A stretch of DNA of 64,000 bases from Thermoanaerobaculia bacterium (GCA_030431255.1 JAUIJL010000001.1:682001-746000), one strand, 5' to 3'. Shown: positions 7,912 to 17,387, counted from the first letter of the stretch. Notes: generated by a model from the letters alone, not told the origin. Program-made: numbers and translations.

Positions 7912-9780
7912 ATGAGTCAAAAGAAAAAGGGAATCGGCGCGATTTTTGGCGGCTTGCTGCGCGGTGTCGATTTGAGCCGTCGGATCGTCGTCAACATCAT
8001 TTTCCTATTCCTGGTCATATTGGTCTTGGCCGCCCTCGGAGGTGGTGGAGGAACCGCGGTTCCGTCCAAGGCGGCGTTGGTGATTGCTCCGCAGGGCTTC
8101 CTGGTGGAGGAGCTGGCGGGAAATCCCATGGATCGGGCGGTTGAAAAAGCCCTGGACACCTACGTTCCCGAGACCCTGATGGCGGACGTCCTGGATGCCA
8201 TCGCCGCCGCTGAATCCGATGACCGCATTCAAGCCCTTTTCCTCAGCCTGAACGGCCTCCAGGGTGGGGGCTTGGACAAGTTGCAACGGCTTGCGGAGGC
8301 GATTGAGGATTTCAAAAGCTCCGGCAAGACCGTGGTCGCCACCGCCGATATCTATACCAAGGCCAGCTACTTGACGGCCACCGCGGCGGATGAGATCTAT
8401 CTCCACCCGATGGGCGCGGTATTGCTCGATGGCTACGGACGCTTCCGCACCTACCATCGGGAAGGCATCGAGCGTTTGGAGCTCGATTGGAACGTCTTCA
8501 AGGTCGGCGAATACAAATCCGCGGTCGAGCCTTATCTGCGCAACGGCATGTCCGACGAGGCGCGGGAGGCTAATCTCGAATATATGGGCGATCTTTGGGC
8601 GGCATATCTGGAGAAGGTCGCCGCGGGACGGAATCTCACCGCCGACGGGGTTTCGGAGAGTCTGGACTCCCTCGTCCAGCTCGTCCAAGAAGCGGACGGG
8701 CAGTTGGCCCAAGTGGCGCTTTCCGGCGGGCTGGTGGACCACTTGGCTCCTCGTCAGCAGGTCCGAGATCGGATGATCGAGCTGGTGGGTGAGAACAAGG
8801 AGAAAACTTCCTTCAGTCAGGTGTCGATGGACGATTACCTGGAGACCCTGGGAGAGGGCCGCCATCGGTATCCGACCCAAGGAGATGGCGTCGGCGTGAT
8901 CATCGCCCGCGGCACGATCCTCGACGGCAGCCATGCCCCGGGCACCATCGGTGGCGACTCCACCGCCAAGCTGATTCGCAAGGCGCGAAATGACGAGAAC
9001 GTGAAAGCAATCGTTTTGCGGGTGGATTCCGGCGGAGGCAGCGCGTTTGCCTCGGAGGTGATTCGCGAAGAGCTGGTTTTGGCGCGGAATCAAGGCAAGA
9101 AAGTGGTGGTATCCATGGGCAGCGTGGCCGCCAGCGGTGGATATTGGATTTCCACCGCGTCCGACGAGATCTGGGCGAGCCCGAATACCATTACCGGCTC
9201 GATCGGCATTTTCGGCATGATTCCCACGTACCAGAAACCCCTCGCCAAATACCTGGGCACTCGCGTGGATGGTGTCGGCACCAATTGGATGGCCGGTGCC
9301 TTACGTCCGGATCGCGAGCTCGATCCGCGGGTGGGCGAGATCGTGCAGTCGAATATTGAGCGTGGCTACCGAGAATTCCTGCAACGGGTCTCCGAAGCCC
9401 GCGACATGACCCCGGAAGAGGTGGATCCTTACGCCCGGGGACGGGTTTGGAGCGGCGCCGACGCCCTGGATATCGGCCTGGTGGATAAGCTGGGTGATCT
9501 CGAAGAGGCGATCGCCTCGGCGGCTGACCTCGCAGGTCTCGAAGAAGGCTACTCGGTGAAAGTGATCCAACAGGAGCTCGAGCTTGCGGATCAGCTGATG
9601 ATCGAGATGCTGGCTGAGGTCGGTGATCACTTCGGTCCTTTCAACGTCAAGGGCTTGTCGAAACCGAAGTCCGGGCTGGAACAGCGCCTGCTGAGCACCT
9701 TGGAGCAGCACCGCGAGATGTTGGCCCAATTCGATGATCCCATGGGCGTGTACGCTCACTGCCTGTGTGAGGTCGACTAG
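7912..9780 (+). CDS. sppA: Signal peptide peptidase SppA, long (67K-type)
   Basis: 622 residues, the size of the duplicated long SppA form. It degrades leftover signal peptides at the inner membrane. One N-terminal membrane anchor spans residues about 25-43. Two tandem S49 domains follow. The general-base Lys is K202 in VGEYKSAVEPYLRNGMS and the nucleophile Ser is S408 in SVAASGGYWIS, the same split arrangement as in E. coli. The ATG has a good Shine-Dalgarno (GGAG, six bases upstream). It transcribes away from thyA and converges on the desaturase gene. Confidence 0.95.
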   Translation: MSQKKKGIGAIFGGLLRGVDLSRRIVVNIIFLFLVILVLAALGGGGGTAVPSKAALVIAPQGFLVEELAGNPMDRAVEKALDTYVPETLMADVLDAIAAAESDDRIQALFLSLNGLQGGGLDKLQRLAEAIEDFKSSGKTVVATADIYTKASYLTATAADEIYLHPMGAVLLDGYGRFRTYHREGIERLELDWNVFKVGEYKSAVEPYLRNGMSDEAREANLEYMGDLWAAYLEKVAAGRNLTADGVSESLDSLVQLVQEADGQLAQVALSGGLVDHLAPRQQVRDRMIELVGENKEKTSFSQVSMDDYLETLGEGRHRYPTQGDGVGVIIARGTILDGSHAPGTIGGDSTAKLIRKARNDENVKAIVLRVDSGGGSAFASEVIREELVLARNQGKKVVVSMGSVAASGGYWISTASDEIWASPNTITGSIGIFGMIPTYQKPLAKYLGTRVDGVGTNWMAGALRPDRELDPRVGEIVQSNIERGYREFLQRVSEARDMTPEEVDPYARGRVWSGADALDIGLVDKLGDLEEAIASAADLAGLEEGYSVKVIQQELELADQLMIEMLAEVGDHFGPFNVKGLSKPKSGLEQRLLSTLEQHREMLAQFDDPMGVYAHCLCEVD

Positions 9781-9813
9781 CTTTAGCGATCGATGAGCGG
9801 AAGCCTCAGGCCA

Positions 9814-9843
9814 CAGAAGGCGCAGGTTCGGCTGCGTCTTCTG
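9814..9843. terminator. Hairpin between convergent genes
   Basis: A 12-bp stem (9814-9825 with 9832-9843, one G-T pair) closes a six-base GTTCGG loop, between the sppA stop and the stop of the convergent desaturase gene. There is no T-tract on either strand, so termination is plausible but not certain. Confidence 0.45.
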
Positions 9844-9876
9844 CATATCCGGGTGACATGTTCGGAGGAGGTGGGA

Positions 9877-10761
9877 TTAGGGATGAGGCTCGGGACCCTT
9901 GAGGCCGTGCAGGGCTTGACCGACGAAGTCTTGCGGGAAGGTCTCGTCGCCGGGAAAGCCGAGCTCGATATCCCGACCGTTGGAGGGAATGCACGCTGTG
10001 CCGAAGAGGTAGTCCCAAAGGCTCAGGGTCAGACCGAAATTCATGCCGTGGGGATGCTCTTGCGGCAAGTGCTTGGCGTGGTGCCAGATGTGCATCTGGG
10101 GATTGTTGAACAGGAATTTCAGCGGGCCGAGGGGAACACGAATATTCGAATGATTGAAGTGGCCGACGGCCAACGTGAAGATGTGCACGATGAAGAAGTC
10201 GTCGATGCCGAATCCGATCATGGCCAACGGAATATATTCGAGACCACGGTAGACCACGTTTTCCATCCAGTGGTAGCGCAGGTGAGCGGCGAATCCCATC
10301 TCCTCCACGGAGTGGTGGACTTTGTGAAACTCCCAGAGGAAGGGGACCCGGTGCAGCAGGCGATGCACGTTCCATTGAACGAAGTCGCGGATGATGAAGA
10401 GCGTCAGCAGCTGCAGCCAAACCGGCCAGCCGCCGATTTCGATCGCCACCAAATTGGTGATGCCGACGGACGCTAGGATTTGGTTGAAGAAGTGGACCGC
10501 GACGTCCGAGGCCGCGTTGTAGATGATCAACGAGAACAAGAAGAAGTTGAAGAACATGTAGAAGGCGTCGAGCCAAAAGTCCTTGCGAAATCTCGCTTGA
10601 TCCTCGCGCCAAGGGCGAAGCGCCTCGAGCAGGAAGAAAAATACGGAAACTCCGACCAACCACAACAAATAGCTCTTTGGGTGTGGGTGGGTCAGCTCTT
10701 GCCAGAGATAGCCGGCGTAGTTGCGGTAGCCTTGCAGAAAAATGTCCCAGTAGCTTTCCAT
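9877..10761 (-). CDS. Sterol desaturase / fatty acid hydroxylase family protein
   Basis: 294 residues with several membrane spans in the first half. Eight-His di-iron clusters are visible: HRLLH, then HKVHHS, then HFNHSN and finally HIWHHAKH. This is the fatty-acid hydroxylase superfamily that oxidises lipids or sterols using O2. The specific substrate cannot be read from sequence. It starts only eight bases after the nucleotidase gene stop, so the two are probably one operon. Confidence 0.9.
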   Translation of the reverse strand: MESYWDIFLQGYRNYAGYLWQELTHPHPKSYLLWLVGVSVFFFLLEALRPWREDQARFRKDFWLDAFYMFFNFFLFSLIIYNAASDVAVHFFNQILASVGITNLVAIEIGGWPVWLQLLTLFIIRDFVQWNVHRLLHRVPFLWEFHKVHHSVEEMGFAAHLRYHWMENVVYRGLEYIPLAMIGFGIDDFFIVHIFTLAVGHFNHSNIRVPLGPLKFLFNNPQMHIWHHAKHLPQEHPHGMNFGLTLSLWDYLFGTACIPSNGRDIELGFPGDETFPQDFVGQALHGLKGPEPHP

Positions 10762-10769
10762 GGCGTGGC

Positions 10770-12329
10770 TCAGATTTCTGTTTCGTGCATCATGGGATCC
10801 GCGTCGACTCTGAAGTAGTGACGGCTGCCGTAGTGGGCGAAATTTCGTGCCCGAGAGGTGTAAACGCAGGCGAAATCATCGACCTGAGAGCCGAAGAGGC
10901 TCTTATTCGCTCCTTGCTTGAAGAGGGAGCCCCAATATGGATTGATGGTCCGTGAAAGGCGGCTTTGCAAGCGGGCAGCGTGGCGTCGCATGGCTTTGTG
11001 CTCGGATCGCATATCTTGAATTTGCGTTTCGATCTTGCTCATGGTGGCCGCCGCTTCTTCATCGAATTGCGAGCCCTTTGGGAGCAGCTGCTGATGCAAG
11101 CTCTGGACGTCTTTGAGATCGTCGAGATGCAAGCCGAGCTCGCCCAGCTCCGCGCGCAACACCCCCATGTGCCGGAGCTGGGCGCTCAAGGTGCGCCGCA
11201 CCTTGAGCTCTTCTTCAAGCTCCGAAACCACCAATGCCGTGCGCCACGTCGAGCTTCGTTTTGACGAAAGGACGTCGCCGTAAATGTGATCGCCGACATA
11301 GAGCACCTGCTCCCCGGGAACGTCCAACAAACCCATCAGATGCTCTCTCGCGCCGCCCTGATAAATGCCACCCCATTTGGGCTCGGTGGTCGGACCCACC
11401 TCCCGTCCTTGCCTGTCGAGCTCCATGAAAGCGGTGTCTTTCCTGAAAAAGCGGGGTTTGGCAGCGGAGACGACGACTAGATCAAAGAGTTGGCGCCAAT
11501 CGTCGAGCCCCGGCAGGGCGTTGTTGAACAGGTGCTTGCAAACGGCGTCGGTGAAGAACCACTCCGAATTGGTGATCAGCAGCAAACGGCGACCGTTGAG
11601 GGCTAGGCGCTGTAGCGCCAGCGCGATCATCGGGTCTCTGGGCAGGTATCGATCCAAATCGCTGAGAAGCTTGGCTTTTAGGCTGCCGTCGCGATGGATT
11701 GAATCGATGGCCGAGCGGGTGTCTCTGAACAGCTGGGAGTAGGAGCTGAGCTTGACGCTTCTCGGGTGCTTCTGGGTCAGCTCTACCACCTCCGAGAAGA
11801 TGTTGACCTCGGGCAGCTCGAAGAGGGTGTCGACAAAGTAGAACCTGGGGCTACCGGGATGGATCGGCTCTCGACGATAGAGGTCGGCACGTTTCTGAGC
11901 ATCCAGGAATCGACGGCCGAAATAGGCTCGGCCCACATACCTATGCCGATTCATTTTCAGCACGGTGCCTTCTTGGGTATCCAAGATCAGGCCGCGTCGA
12001 CAGAAATTCGTCCGGTATTCGGACTTTAGGATCTCCTTGGGATAGCCGAACCCTTCGACTAAGCGATCGAGGGTCATTTCAAAGGCTACCCGGGACATTT
12101 CGTCTCGATCGTAGTCCGCCAGCGTCCAATCCAAATCGAATCCCACATGGCTGATTTTTTCCATCCGCAGGGTGCGATTGACGAAAATCTGCTGCTCGTA
12201 AGGGGGATTGATTCCGGCCATGGCGTGCTCCAACAACAAGCGCGCACCGGACGGGGCCAGCTGCTCCAAAATCTCTTTGGGCAGGAGGTCCTCGGGAGTG
12301 AAATAAGGATGAAAATTAGGGTCGGGCAC
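10770..12329 (-). CDS. HAD-superfamily 5'-nucleotidase (HAD-IG, cytosolic type)
   Basis: 519 residues. The HAD motif I is FDLDWTLADYDRD (residues about 63-75) with both Asp residues present. Motif II Thr/Ser lies in LLLITNSEWFF. Motif III/IV lies in VLYVGDHIYGDVLSSKR. The length and the N-terminal substrate-loop region match the family of cytosolic purine 5'-nucleotidases (PF05761), which dephosphorylate nucleoside monophosphates. The C-terminal 120 residues are helical and charged. It precedes the desaturase with an eight-base gap. The substrate is inferred from family only. Confidence 0.88.
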   Translation of the reverse strand: MPDPNFHPYFTPEDLLPKEILEQLAPSGARLLLEHAMAGINPPYEQQIFVNRTLRMEKISHVGFDLDWTLADYDRDEMSRVAFEMTLDRLVEGFGYPKEILKSEYRTNFCRRGLILDTQEGTVLKMNRHRYVGRAYFGRRFLDAQKRADLYRREPIHPGSPRFYFVDTLFELPEVNIFSEVVELTQKHPRSVKLSSYSQLFRDTRSAIDSIHRDGSLKAKLLSDLDRYLPRDPMIALALQRLALNGRRLLLITNSEWFFTDAVCKHLFNNALPGLDDWRQLFDLVVVSAAKPRFFRKDTAFMELDRQGREVGPTTEPKWGGIYQGGAREHLMGLLDVPGEQVLYVGDHIYGDVLSSKRSSTWRTALVVSELEEELKVRRTLSAQLRHMGVLRAELGELGLHLDDLKDVQSLHQQLLPKGSQFDEEAAATMSKIETQIQDMRSEHKAMRRHAARLQSRLSRTINPYWGSLFKQGANKSLFGSQVDDFACVYTSRARNFAHYGSRHYFRVDADPMMHETEI

Positions 12330-12991
12330 TGAGAACCTCCGCGGGGAATCTTTGCCTTGCGCCTCGACGCAGGGGGCGAACGGAGACGGAGCTTAGCAGC
12401 TGATGGGCCGAGGATGCATGGGCCCGAAAGAGAAGGCCTAGGCGGGGAGGTCCGTGGTGGGAGGGCCTGAGCAAGGGCGAAGGAGCTACAGAGCTCCGCC
12501 TTGCCGGCTCGAATCGACCGGACAATTTGTTGCCGGTCGTCGGGTCGGCCGCAACTGAGCAGGTAGCCCAGAGCTGCGGCGACCTTCTTCCTCGGCAAGA
12601 CAAGATTCCTCAGGAAAACTGGTTCCACAGGAAAACCGTGATCGCCTCGGAAGGCTGCCTGAATTCAGCGTCGCAGGTCCGGTTTGGCTGATGGGTAGTG
12701 GCGAGGCCGCACCGGAGCTGCGTTGCGCTGAGCACGCGTCTTGAATCCATTGAATTCGACGCGGATACGGCCTTATTCCTTGGCTCTTTACCCCCGAAGG
12801 GTTATAGTGGAAGAGCTAGGTTTCTGCCGACCGTTGCAGTGTAAGCCCACTGATCGGTAAGCCGAAGATGAGAGAACCTTGGAACACATTCAGTTCCGAC
12901 GTAATTGGGCTCGAAACGTTCTTTGTTCAAGGTCCTGTTTTACGGTTCTTCGTAAGTATCTGATGTTGTCGTCTATCAGGATTCGCAGCCA
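12330..12991. other. 662-base intergenic region between divergent genes
   Basis: No convincing coding sequence. It contains an imperfect hairpin at 12471-12504 (arms around GCAAGG...AGCT and AGCT...CCTTGC, no T-tract), which would lie in the leader of the nucleotidase gene, and a sigma70-like promoter at 12780-12808 facing the HTH-TPR gene. I see nothing else that I can name. Confidence 0.6.
12780..12808 (+). promoter_or_regulatory. Sigma70-like promoter for HTH-TPR regulator
   Basis: A -35 element TTGGCT (12780-12785) and a -10 element TATAGT (12803-12808) are separated by 17 bases. The predicted transcript start is near 12815, giving a leader of about 175 bases before the ATG at 12992. Confidence 0.55.
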
Positions 12992-14347
12992 ATGAGTCAA
13001 CGATCGCAAGTCAAATCCCATGCTCTGGAACATAAGATCCTCGAGGTTGTGAAAGACCTCGTGGAGCGCCATTCAAGCAGTCGAGGAGTGGCCGAAAAAA
13101 TGGGGCAGGCTCACAACTATGTCGCGCGAATCTTGCGCGGCGAGACCAAGCTCCGTCTCGATGTGCTGAGCCGAATTCTCGAAGCTTTAGGCGTCTCTGA
13201 AGGCTTCTTCCTCAAGCTGGTTCTCGCTGAGAGTGGCAGCGGTAGCGCAGAGGGGATCCTTCGATTTTACGGTGCCGACGGACCGCCTCCGGTCGAGTTC
13301 ATCGATCGGGTCCGAATGCGGGTTGAGGAGGCTCCATGGGCCCGCTCCAGCCAAGGCATCCGTCAAGAATTTGATGGATCGACGCCCAATCGGAGTCTTC
13401 TGGCCGCGCTGGAGGATCGTAGGCACACCCACAAAGATGAAGCCAGGGCGGAGCTCGAAACCTTGGTGAGATCGTGGCTCGACACCCTTGACGAAGACGG
13501 ACCCGACGACGGGTTGATGGCGGACGTCGCCGAAGCGCTGGCAATTTGGGGTACCACCATGCGCTTCGAAGGTCTGCGACGAGACGCCTCCCTGGCCATG
13601 CAGCTGAGCATCAAGCTGGCTTCTAAAGCGAAAGCCCATCGGGTCTCGGGTATTGGTCTCCAAAAATCAAGCTACCTCTTGCGCGACCTCGGCTGTGACC
13701 AAGCGGGCTTGATTCTGCTGGAAAAGGCCACGGACATGTTTCTGCAGGCGGGGGAGGTCGACTCTTGTGCCAAGGTTTTCGTCGACCGGGGAATTCTGCT
13801 GCTCAACTTGAAGACTTATGAAACGGCGATTTCGGAGCTGGAGACCGCTCTGAGATTGCTGCCCGAGGCGGAGTGGAGGAATCGCTCGGCGGCCTACTCC
13901 AACCTTGCGTATTGCCACGAGCAATCCGGGGATCTCGAGCGAGCCAAGGCGTGCTTGGCGCAAGCAAGGCGGATCTACGGTGACCGAGAAGATGCGATCC
14001 TGGCGAATATTTTTTGGAACCAAGGGAATATCGCCCTCGCCAGCGGTGACGCCGTCGCCGCTGAGCAAGCCTACTCCCAAGCCCTCGAGCTGCTCGAGCA
14101 CTACGGCAAGCCCCTTGAGTTTGCCTTCGTGGCGCTGAGCTTGGCCGAAGCCTACGTCAAACAGCAAAAGATCGAGAGCATGCGCATGCTGGCGGATCGA
14201 ATGCTGGCTTGGCTACCTGCGATTCGCGGGAATCGAGTCGCCGACACTGCTCTGATGGAGTGGATCCGGTGCGCCAAGTGGGGAGAAGTGACCCACAGGG
14301 CGCTCCGCGACGCGAGGCGTCAGCTCACGCGCTCTGCCGGCGGCTAA
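12992..14347 (+). CDS. HTH (XRE-like) regulator with TPR domain
   Basis: 451 residues. Residues about 10-70 form a lambda-repressor-like helix-turn-helix (SSRGVAEKMGQAHNYVARIL, then RLDVLSRILEALGVSEGFFL). A linker of about 90 residues follows, then a long array of TPR helices from about residue 190 to 440. The architecture resembles intracellular regulators whose TPR domain binds a peptide or partner protein. It stands alone between two long intergenic regions and has a plausible promoter 180 bases upstream. The target genes are unknown; autoregulation and control of the neighbouring secreted protein are both possible. Confidence 0.8.
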   Translation: MSQRSQVKSHALEHKILEVVKDLVERHSSSRGVAEKMGQAHNYVARILRGETKLRLDVLSRILEALGVSEGFFLKLVLAESGSGSAEGILRFYGADGPPPVEFIDRVRMRVEEAPWARSSQGIRQEFDGSTPNRSLLAALEDRRHTHKDEARAELETLVRSWLDTLDEDGPDDGLMADVAEALAIWGTTMRFEGLRRDASLAMQLSIKLASKAKAHRVSGIGLQKSSYLLRDLGCDQAGLILLEKATDMFLQAGEVDSCAKVFVDRGILLLNLKTYETAISELETALRLLPEAEWRNRSAAYSNLAYCHEQSGDLERAKACLAQARRIYGDREDAILANIFWNQGNIALASGDAVAAEQAYSQALELLEHYGKPLEFAFVALSLAEAYVKQQKIESMRMLADRMLAWLPAIRGNRVADTALMEWIRCAKWGEVTHRALRDARRQLTRSAGG

Positions 14348-14394
14348 AGACCACCAGGACCCTTTCCACGACATCCAATCCAGGGCCATCCATC

Positions 14395-14432
14395 GGGACC
14401 TGTCGATTGGGGACCTGTTGATTGGGGACCTG
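14395..14432. repeat. 15-bp tandem repeat downstream of HTH-TPR gene
   Basis: GGGACCTGTYGATTG occurs at 14395 and 14410, with the first eight bases again at 14425. It is intergenic, 48 bases after the stop codon. Confidence 0.7.
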
Positions 14433-14539
14433 CTACCGTCGCAGTCTCGTCGAAGAACTCCCCTCCGCGCGCGCTGCGGCGCGCTCTTTCGCGGCTGTTT
14501 CGAGGGCTCTCGCAACTTCGGAGCTGCCGGCACGAGGCA

Positions 14540-14605
14540 CTAGGGACCTCTTTGTGTCTCAAGGACATCTTGTGTCTCTTAGACTTTTTCCATAGAGGTC
14601 CCTAG
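14540..14605. repeat. Spaced 12-bp inverted repeat enclosing a direct repeat
   Basis: CTAGGGACCTCT (14540-14551) is the exact reverse complement of 14594-14605. The 42-base interior holds two copies of TTGTGTCTC (14552 and 14570) and a T-run. It sits 18 bases past the stop of the leftward small secreted gene, so it might form its terminator structure; it also resembles a tiny non-coding repeat element. Confidence 0.55.
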
Positions 14606-14622
14606 CTGTTTGCTTCCACATC

Positions 14623-14958
14623 CTAGCTGCCGGAGCCGTCCTCCGAGTCGTTCGTATAACCATTGGGCTCTGCGGCAGGTGTAGCTTCGGAAGTGGTAGA
14701 GGTGGGCACTTCCTGGACATCGCCAGTCGAGGTGAGGCTTTCAATCTCAGATTCAAGGGCGTCGGTCGGCCTGCGATCCTGGTGATTGCTCGAGCCGAAG
14801 AAAACATTGCTGAGAGATGAAAATACCGCTTCGATCCGAGACATGATGTCTAGATCGAAACCGATGCTCGTTTGCGGCGAAGCGCTGAGAGTAGGAGCGA
14901 GGCTGCAGAGGATGATGAGGGAAAGAGTGATCGAGACGAGACGAGTGCTGCGCAACAT
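14623..14958 (-). CDS. Small secreted hypothetical protein
   Basis: 111 residues. Residues 1-26 are a clear Sec signal peptide (hydrophobic core LVSITLSLIILCSLA, cleavage after LSA). The mature part is short, acidic and low-complexity in Ser, Thr and Glu towards the end, with no recognisable domain. A candidate promoter lies at 15026-15055 on the same strand. Its lower GC and Ser-rich composition differ from the neighbours, so it may be a fast-evolving or recently acquired gene. It could also be a remnant of a longer exported protein. Confidence 0.55.
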   Translation of the reverse strand: MLRSTRLVSITLSLIILCSLAPTLSASPQTSIGFDLDIMSRIEAVFSSLSNVFFGSSNHQDRRPTDALESEIESLTSTGDVQEVPTSTTSEATPAAEPNGYTNDSEDGSGS

Positions 14959-15494
14959 GGTTCACCTAATGAGGGCAGGGTCGTCCGCCGGGCGAAATTG
15001 CCCGTTGTCGCCACTACCCGTGCTTAATCTACCGCTCTCTAGCGCGCAGACCCAACGTTTTGAAGGGCTTGGGCATAAAACCGAGAAGATATGCCCCTGA
15101 AAATGGCTCTACTCCAGAGCGGTAGTTCCAGAATCTCCCATGCTGCTGAATGATGGAGATAAATTAAGTTTAAAAGAGCCAGGTGAATCGTCAGTTAAAG
15201 GGGTGAAAAAACTCTGCTGAGGGGCTGTTTACCAATCTGACCCTGCGTAGTGCTCGGCTATCGTCATTCATGGCGGGGGTCGTCGCAAGGTGTCCAGATC
15301 CGTCCGCGGAATTGCCTTCTCGTCCGTCCCATTTAGTCGACCCGACATTCGAGACCTGGATCTATTTTGAGGTGCCACAGAAACGCTGCAATGGTGTTAC
15401 CATGTGGGTGTCACGACATTTTGCGACGGCATCCCGGTCACCCGCTCGAACGCTTCGGCGGTTAGATCCAGGATCGTTCGGAGGAGATCATCAA
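14959..15494. other. 536-base intergenic region between divergent secreted-protein genes
   Basis: Apart from the candidate leftward promoter, it contains an AT-richer stretch (about 15140-15230) and a short palindrome ATGGTgttACCAT (15391-15403). The 10-mer GTGTTACCAT inside that palindrome recurs upstream of the hybrid kinase gene at 28500-28509. An open frame extends upstream of 15495, but it lacks a signal peptide and a ribosome site and is not taken as coding. Confidence 0.5.
15026..15055 (-). promoter_or_regulatory. Candidate sigma70-like promoter for small secreted gene
   Basis: On the minus strand TTGGGT (15055-15050) and TAGATT (15031-15026) are 18 bases apart. The predicted start is about 60 bases upstream of the ATG at 14958. 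The match is moderate. Confidence 0.35.
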
Positions 15495-17303
15495 ATGAAG
15501 AGAGTATTTGGAGTGCTGACGCTGACGGCACTCATTGCGATGCCGACAGCTGTGCTTGCCAATGACGGCAACGCCGCGACGTCGGCGAGCGGGCAAAAGG
15601 GCCTGTTCAACCTCATCTACGGCGAGAATTTGTGTCACGGACAATGGGCATTCTCGACCTACTACAACAAGTGGGATCGACGGGTGCATTCGGATCCGGA
15701 GCTGCTGGTTATCGATCCCTTGTGGACCGATTGGGACATGGATGTCGAGCGGGCGAGCATCGCCATCGGCTATGGTCTGACCGACAAAGTCGAGCTCTCG
15801 TTGATGCTCCCCTATTGGAGCTTCGATGGTGAGGACATCCACGGCGTCAACCAAGGCAAAGGGCATCTCAACGGCCGAACCTTCGAGGGACGCATCGACC
15901 AACAGGGCATCGGCAACCTGCGCCTCGGGGCCAAATTCAACTTGACCCGGAACGATACCTACGCCACCGCTCTGATGGCATACGTTGATGCGCCCACGGG
16001 CGACGACGACGAGTCCGTGGTCACCGGCGATACCGGCCTGGGTTTGACGTTCGCGTACAACAATATCGCTGGCTGGGTTTTCAATCTCGGCTATTTCTCG
16101 CCGGGGGATTCCGACTTCGGCGACGTGTCCGACGAGGTGCAGATCGGCCTCGGCTATGGGCACGACATCACCGATTCCTTCGAGTGGATCACGGAATTGG
16201 CGGGCACGCTCTACACCGACTCGAACGGTGAGCACGACAACGCCGACATCACCTCCGGTGGTCGCTGGCGACTGTCCAACCCGGAATGGGCCTTCAACGC
16301 CGGTCTGCGGGTCGACCTCTCCGACACCAGCTTTGACTACACTCCGATCGGCGGCGTGATCGGCCTGAGCTACTCCCCGAAGAACCGCTTCGGTCTGACG
16401 GTGGAGAAGGACGGCTCCGGCACCGGCTCCGTCAGCGGCGACAAGATCGATTGCGGCAGCGAGTGCTCCGCGACGTATCACTGCGGTGCGACCGTCGAGC
16501 TGACCGCGACTCCGGATCCCAAATCTCGATTCGATGGCTGGGAAGGCGATTGCGTCGGCTCTGATCCTTCAGTGACCATCACCTTGGATGGTGACAAGAC
16601 CTGCACCGCCAAATTCGTCAAGCTCTACGACTTGACCGTCGAAATCGCGCGCAAGAAACACGCCGATGGCGACGAGCCCGGTGACGGATTCGTCCGCGGC
16701 GACCTCGAGTGCCGCGACAGCTGCACGATCACCCGCGATGTCAACACCGAGATCAATCTGGAGGCTGTGGCTGCGAAGAGCTCGACCTTCGAGGGTTGGA
16801 CGGTGGATTGCAGCGGCAGCGACAGCTCCACCTCGGTGACCCTAAACGCGGACAAGACCTGTGTGGCGACCTTCGTCGGTCCGCCGCGCCCATGTGTCGA
16901 CGAGCCGATTGCGGGTACCTACGAGAAGTGCGGCCGCTTCGACGCCAGCCACAGCTGTGACTCGGAGACCTGGACCCAGCTGATCAACGGTTACGCCGCC
17001 AACGGGTCGGACGTGCCCGCCGGCCAGCAGCCGAATGACGCCAATGAGAAGAAGACCACGCTCTGCGAGGTCGTCAACTTCCTGCGCCAATGCTCGGAGT
17101 TCAAGGCGTGCGTGGCAGGCCGTGACGGTAGCAGGGAGAACCATTGCACCGCTGAAGAACGCGCCGCGAAAGTGGTCGGATTCTTCAACGCCCAGGCGGA
17201 CTATCCCTTCTTCAAGGATATTGCCGGGCGGGTGGAGATGGCTCCCAACTGCCAAGCAGAGGACGGCAGCGGTCAGTCGGTCGAGATCTTCCTCGACAAA
17301 TGA
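15495..17303 (+). CDS. Outer-membrane beta-barrel protein with Cys-rich repeat and C-terminal domains
   Basis: 602 residues from ATG 15495, chosen for the strong Shine-Dalgarno (GGAGGAG, eight bases upstream) and the signal peptide it opens (cleavage after VLA, residue about 22). Residues about 35-295 look like a beta-barrel with alternating aromatic strands, similar to transport-associated outer-membrane barrels. Next come two bacterial-repeat modules (InlB B-repeat-like) at about 298-375 and 378-460. Each has the pattern F-x-G-W followed by D-C-x-G-S and a D-K-T-C-x-A-x-F ending. The last 135 residues are Cys-rich and of unknown fold. A clear terminator follows at 17354. Export to the outer membrane is well supported; the transported or bound ligand is unknown. 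Confidence 0.75.
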   Translation: MKRVFGVLTLTALIAMPTAVLANDGNAATSASGQKGLFNLIYGENLCHGQWAFSTYYNKWDRRVHSDPELLVIDPLWTDWDMDVERASIAIGYGLTDKVELSLMLPYWSFDGEDIHGVNQGKGHLNGRTFEGRIDQQGIGNLRLGAKFNLTRNDTYATALMAYVDAPTGDDDESVVTGDTGLGLTFAYNNIAGWVFNLGYFSPGDSDFGDVSDEVQIGLGYGHDITDSFEWITELAGTLYTDSNGEHDNADITSGGRWRLSNPEWAFNAGLRVDLSDTSFDYTPIGGVIGLSYSPKNRFGLTVEKDGSGTGSVSGDKIDCGSECSATYHCGATVELTATPDPKSRFDGWEGDCVGSDPSVTITLDGDKTCTAKFVKLYDLTVEIARKKHADGDEPGDGFVRGDLECRDSCTITRDVNTEINLEAVAAKSSTFEGWTVDCSGSDSSTSVTLNADKTCVATFVGPPRPCVDEPIAGTYEKCGRFDASHSCDSETWTQLINGYAANGSDVPAGQQPNDANEKKTTLCEVVNFLRQCSEFKACVAGRDGSRENHCTAEERAAKVVGFFNAQADYPFFKDIAGRVEMAPNCQAEDGSGQSVEIFLDK

Positions 17304-17353
17304 TCGCGGGTCCGGATAGCGCTCGCTGGGGCTGATCACCCAGCGGGCTGATT

Positions 17354-17387
17354 AAACGCCTCGGGTGTGATGACCCGGGGCGTTTTT
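17354..17387 (+). terminator. Intrinsic terminator
   Basis: A 13-bp stem (17354-17366 with 17373-17385, one G-T pair) with loop GTGATG is followed by a T-run to 17387. It lies 50 bases after the stop of the barrel protein gene. Confidence 0.9.

Noticed and set aside
8005-9093. 362-codon reverse frame
   Set aside because: Antisense shadow of sppA, typical of high-GC coding sequence.
15270-15494. 75-codon N-terminal extension of the barrel protein
   Set aside because: The internal ATG 15495 has a strong Shine-Dalgarno and opens a clean signal peptide; the extension would bury it.
15462-16481. 339-codon reverse frame
   Set aside because: Antisense to the barrel protein with signal peptide and good ribosome site.
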